A stretch of 35,127 nucleotides of DNA from Cyclobacteriaceae bacterium (GTDB taxonomy: Bacteria; Bacteroidota; Bacteroidia; Cytophagales; Cyclobacteriaceae), in assembly GCA_028281285.1 (NCBI GenBank), contig JANQKF010000023.1, positions 1-35,127 of the forward strand, given 5' to 3'. Under the pieces are notes generated by a model that was given only the letters and a program-made list of their open reading frames with translations, had not been told where the DNA came from and searched no databases. The stretch's first letter is position 1, and every line of letters begins with the position of its first letter. This document shows positions 33,470 through 35,127 of the stretch, piece by piece. Both the position numbers and the translations under genes were made by a program.

Positions 33470-33916
33470 ATGGGTACAGTCAAAGAATTCTATCAGGCAG
33501 CTTACGAAGAAGCTGTTAAAGGCTACGAGGAAGGAGGAATTCCAATAGGGTCGGTATTGGTTCACAATGATGAAATTATTGGTCGTGGACGTAATCGTAG
33601 GGTTCAGAATGGAAGTGCCATACTGCATGGAGAAATGGATGCCCTTGAAAATGCTGGGCGTCTTCCGGCCTCTGTCTATAGTCAATGTACATTATATACC
33701 ACCCTCTCCCCTTGTCCAATGTGCTCAGGCACGATTCTGCTCTTTGGTATTCCCAGGGTAATAATAGGCGAAAACAGAAGCTTTATGGGAGAGGAAGAAC
33801 TTTTGAAATCAAAAGGTGTTGAGGTGGCAATTCTGGATGATGAACCGAGCTATCAGCTGATGCAGAAGTTCATCAATGAAAAACCAACACTGTGGAATGA
33901 GGATATTGGAGTATAA
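33470..33916 (+). CDS. Cytosine deaminase, yeast FCY1-like zinc enzyme
   Basis: 148 residues from ATG 33470; the in-frame TTG 33443 is less likely. The sequence follows the fungal cytosine deaminase pattern closely: GGIPIGSVLV near 22-31, RGRNRRVQNGS near 39-49, the zinc/catalytic HGE at 53-55, YTTLSPCPMCSG (C82, C85) at 75-87, RVIIGENRSFMG, and the C-terminal lid ending in LWNEDIG. It should convert cytosine to uracil and ammonia in a pyrimidine salvage step, in the cytoplasm. It is a separate family from the bacterial CodA enzyme. A guanine- or tRNA-adenosine deaminase is less likely because of the FCY1-type lid and the NxRVQxGS segment. It converges on the bactofilin gene with a 1-nt gap. 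Confidence 0.88.
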   Translation: MGTVKEFYQAAYEEAVKGYEEGGIPIGSVLVHNDEIIGRGRNRRVQNGSAILHGEMDALENAGRLPASVYSQCTLYTTLSPCPMCSGTILLFGIPRVIIGENRSFMGEEELLKSKGVEVAILDDEPSYQLMQKFINEKPTLWNEDIGV

Positions 33917-33917
33917 C

Positions 33918-34310
33918 TCAAGCCTGTTGAAGTACCAATTCTTTTTTATCCGGCTTTACCTCTCCGGAAACCATTGAACAGCTGCCATCAAAAGTGGCTC
34001 CACTTTCAATAATCAGTTCCTCAGTGGTCAGATCACCTTTTAGTACACCGCTGGTCTGAATGGTAGTAGACCATACTCCGGTGATATCGCCCTCAATTTT
34101 TCCGCCAATGATAATGTCAATAGCAGAAACATTCCCTCTTATATAAGAACCTTCACCAGTAACGAGTTTTCCGGTAATCTCTAGGTTCCCAATAAATTCA
34201 CCGTCAATCCGAACGTTGTCTGAGGTTTTAATGTTGCCCTCGGTCCGACTGCCTTTGGTGATATGGGTAGTCAATTTCGGCTCTCTGTCCGTTGTTCTCT
34301 GCTTTGACAT
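33918..34310 (-). CDS. Bactofilin
   Basis: 130 residues. A short, charged N-terminal tail is followed by the bactofilin beta-helix repeats (about residues 16-110): ITKGSRTEGNIKTSDNVRIDGEFIGNL, VTGEGSYIRGNVSAIDIIIGGKIEGDI, TSGVLKGDLTTEELIIESGATFDGSC. Glycine and small residues repeat at turns, as in the family. Bactofilins polymerise without nucleotide and serve as scaffolds for cell shape and envelope enzymes. No M23 peptidase partner lies next to it; the gene ends 1 nt from the stop of the deaminase. Confidence 0.93.
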   Translation of the reverse strand: MSKQRTTDREPKLTTHITKGSRTEGNIKTSDNVRIDGEFIGNLEITGKLVTGEGSYIRGNVSAIDIIIGGKIEGDITGVWSTTIQTSGVLKGDLTTEELIIESGATFDGSCSMVSGEVKPDKKELVLQQA

Positions 34311-34604
34311 TAGGTTGAGGTAGAGGTTTGGTTAAGCTTGAAACGGTAACTAAAATTGTCAAAAAAAAGCTTCTCTACCTAGGAATTTCTGAGACAAGGT
34401 CTAAACAGCTAATTAACTGATATCATACGCAAATATCTGATTATGAACGACTGAAAAGCGTCCTTGTCAATTCCTGAGATGAAAACTCACTCTGTCAATC
34501 ATGCACATTTACATACCAATCACGCTCGTCCAATCGCATCTTTTAAAATAGTCCAGAAAGCACTTTAATCGGGTGTTGACTATTTTGCACTAAAAGGAAT
34601 TTAC

Positions 34605-35127
34605 ATGGCGAAATTTTATCCCTCTCTCCCGGAAAACCTTCAGGAATTTATTAAGAATCAAAAAATATTTTTCGTTTCTACAGCTGCTCCTGAGGGCAGA
34701 ATCAACCTCTCACCAAAAGGAATGGACTCTTTCAGGGTGCTTGATCCTACTCGAGTAATTTGGATGAATCTCACGGGTAGTGGTAACGAGACTGCCGCTC
34801 ACCTGATCGAGTCAAACCGGATGACTATCATGTTTTGTGCCTTTGAAAGTAAGCCGCTAATCCTCCGGCTATATGGTTCTGCGAAGACCATTCACCCCAG
34901 TGATCGAGAATGGAGTGAATTGTATGCACATTTCCCTGATAACGCTGGGGCGCGCCAAATCTTCGATATGACCATGGACACCTGTCAGACCTCGTGTGGG
35001 TTTGCAGTGCCATTGATGGAATACAAAGAAGATCGAGATATTCTTGACAAGTGGGTTGCTCAAAAGGGAGAAGAAGGTGTGAAACAGTACTGGATCGATA
35101 AAAATCAGGAAAGTATTGATGGCAAGC
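34605..35127 (+). CDS. Pyridoxamine 5'-phosphate oxidase-like (FMN-binding split barrel) protein, 3' truncated
   Basis: Open from ATG 34605 to the window end (174 codons; no stop). The start fits MAKFYPSLPENLQEFIKNQKIFFVSTAAPEGRINLSPKG, the usual first strands of the PNPOx-like split barrel, and goes on with RVIWMNLTGSGNETAAHL, MTIMFCAFESKPLILRLYGSA and a DTCQTSCGFAVPLMEY segment. Known members bind FMN or F420 or haem and reduce various substrates; this branch (about 180-200 residues, with the cysteine-containing DTCQTSCG block) is widespread and poorly characterised. No ribosome binding site is clear. The 294-nt gap before it, to the bactofilin start, holds no gene that I can see. Confidence 0.85.
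   Translation, partial: MAKFYPSLPENLQEFIKNQKIFFVSTAAPEGRINLSPKGMDSFRVLDPTRVIWMNLTGSGNETAAHLIESNRMTIMFCAFESKPLILRLYGSAKTIHPSDREWSELYAHFPDNAGARQIFDMTMDTCQTSCGFAVPLMEYKEDRDILDKWVAQKGEEGVKQYWIDKNQESIDGK

Noticed and set aside
1-35127. CRISPR array, tRNA, insertion sequence or prophage
   Set aside because: No regularly spaced repeats, no cloverleaf-like sequence, no transposase or integrase frame and no terminal inverted repeats were seen on reading.

Overview
The window reads as a chromosomal segment of a Bacteroidota bacterium, most likely a marine-type Cytophagales relative; the order-level guess is inference. The support is the protein families (PorT-like beta-barrel, DUF1080 lipoprotein, DUF6090-like membrane protein, Asp-box propeller protein, mitochondrial-type aconitase, ligase-associated DEXH helicase), promoters of the TTTG/TANNTTTG type, weak or absent Shine-Dalgarno sequences, and moderate-to-low GC. 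No tRNA, rRNA, CRISPR array, transposase or prophage gene was seen. The segment is gene-dense and mostly chromosomal housekeeping and envelope functions.

Layout: 1-2056 holds the tail of one penicillin-binding-type serine hydrolase and a complete second one. 2061-4906 (minus strand) is a two-gene cassette: a large cysteine-rich protein that I read as a uracil-DNA-glycosylase-superfamily protein, followed 20 nt later by a nucleoside-phosphorylase-fold protein. This is the best candidate for an undescribed system. 5078-7186 is an AtoE-type short-chain fatty acid transporter plus a small single-pass membrane protein. 7301-9562 is aconitase, then a GIY-YIG protein (9608-9973). 10092-11864 is NhaA with an N-terminal thioredoxin-like domain, followed by a convergent DUF3307 membrane protein. 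12304-15700 couples a membrane class III adenylate cyclase to a soluble transhydrogenase (SthA). 15803-18269 has a DUF1080 lipoprotein facing a TonB-C-domain protein and a secreted TPR/propeller protein. 18528-22368 has a large secreted Asp-box propeller protein, an MGMT/Atl-like protein and a lipoprotein. 22424-26653 has the Lhr-like helicase (TTG start), another serine hydrolase lipoprotein and a PorT-like barrel. 27067-30775 has a secreted S41-like protease with TPRs, a convergent alpha/beta hydrolase with TPRs, and an Lrp/AsnC regulator translationally coupled to that hydrolase. 30971-33355 is an ECF sigma factor unit. 33470-35127 has a yeast-type cytosine deaminase, a bactofilin and a truncated PNPOx-like gene.

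How the genes fit together: most are independent short transcription units separated by clear intrinsic terminators. Real functional units visible from spacing are the UDG-like/PNP-like pair, atoE plus its small partner, cyclase-sthA, propeller-TonB_C, Lrp-hydrolase (ATGA overlap) and sigma factor-membrane protein (1 nt gap). A recurring oddity is that three terminator-like hairpins sit directly against, or overlap, the start codon of the following gene.
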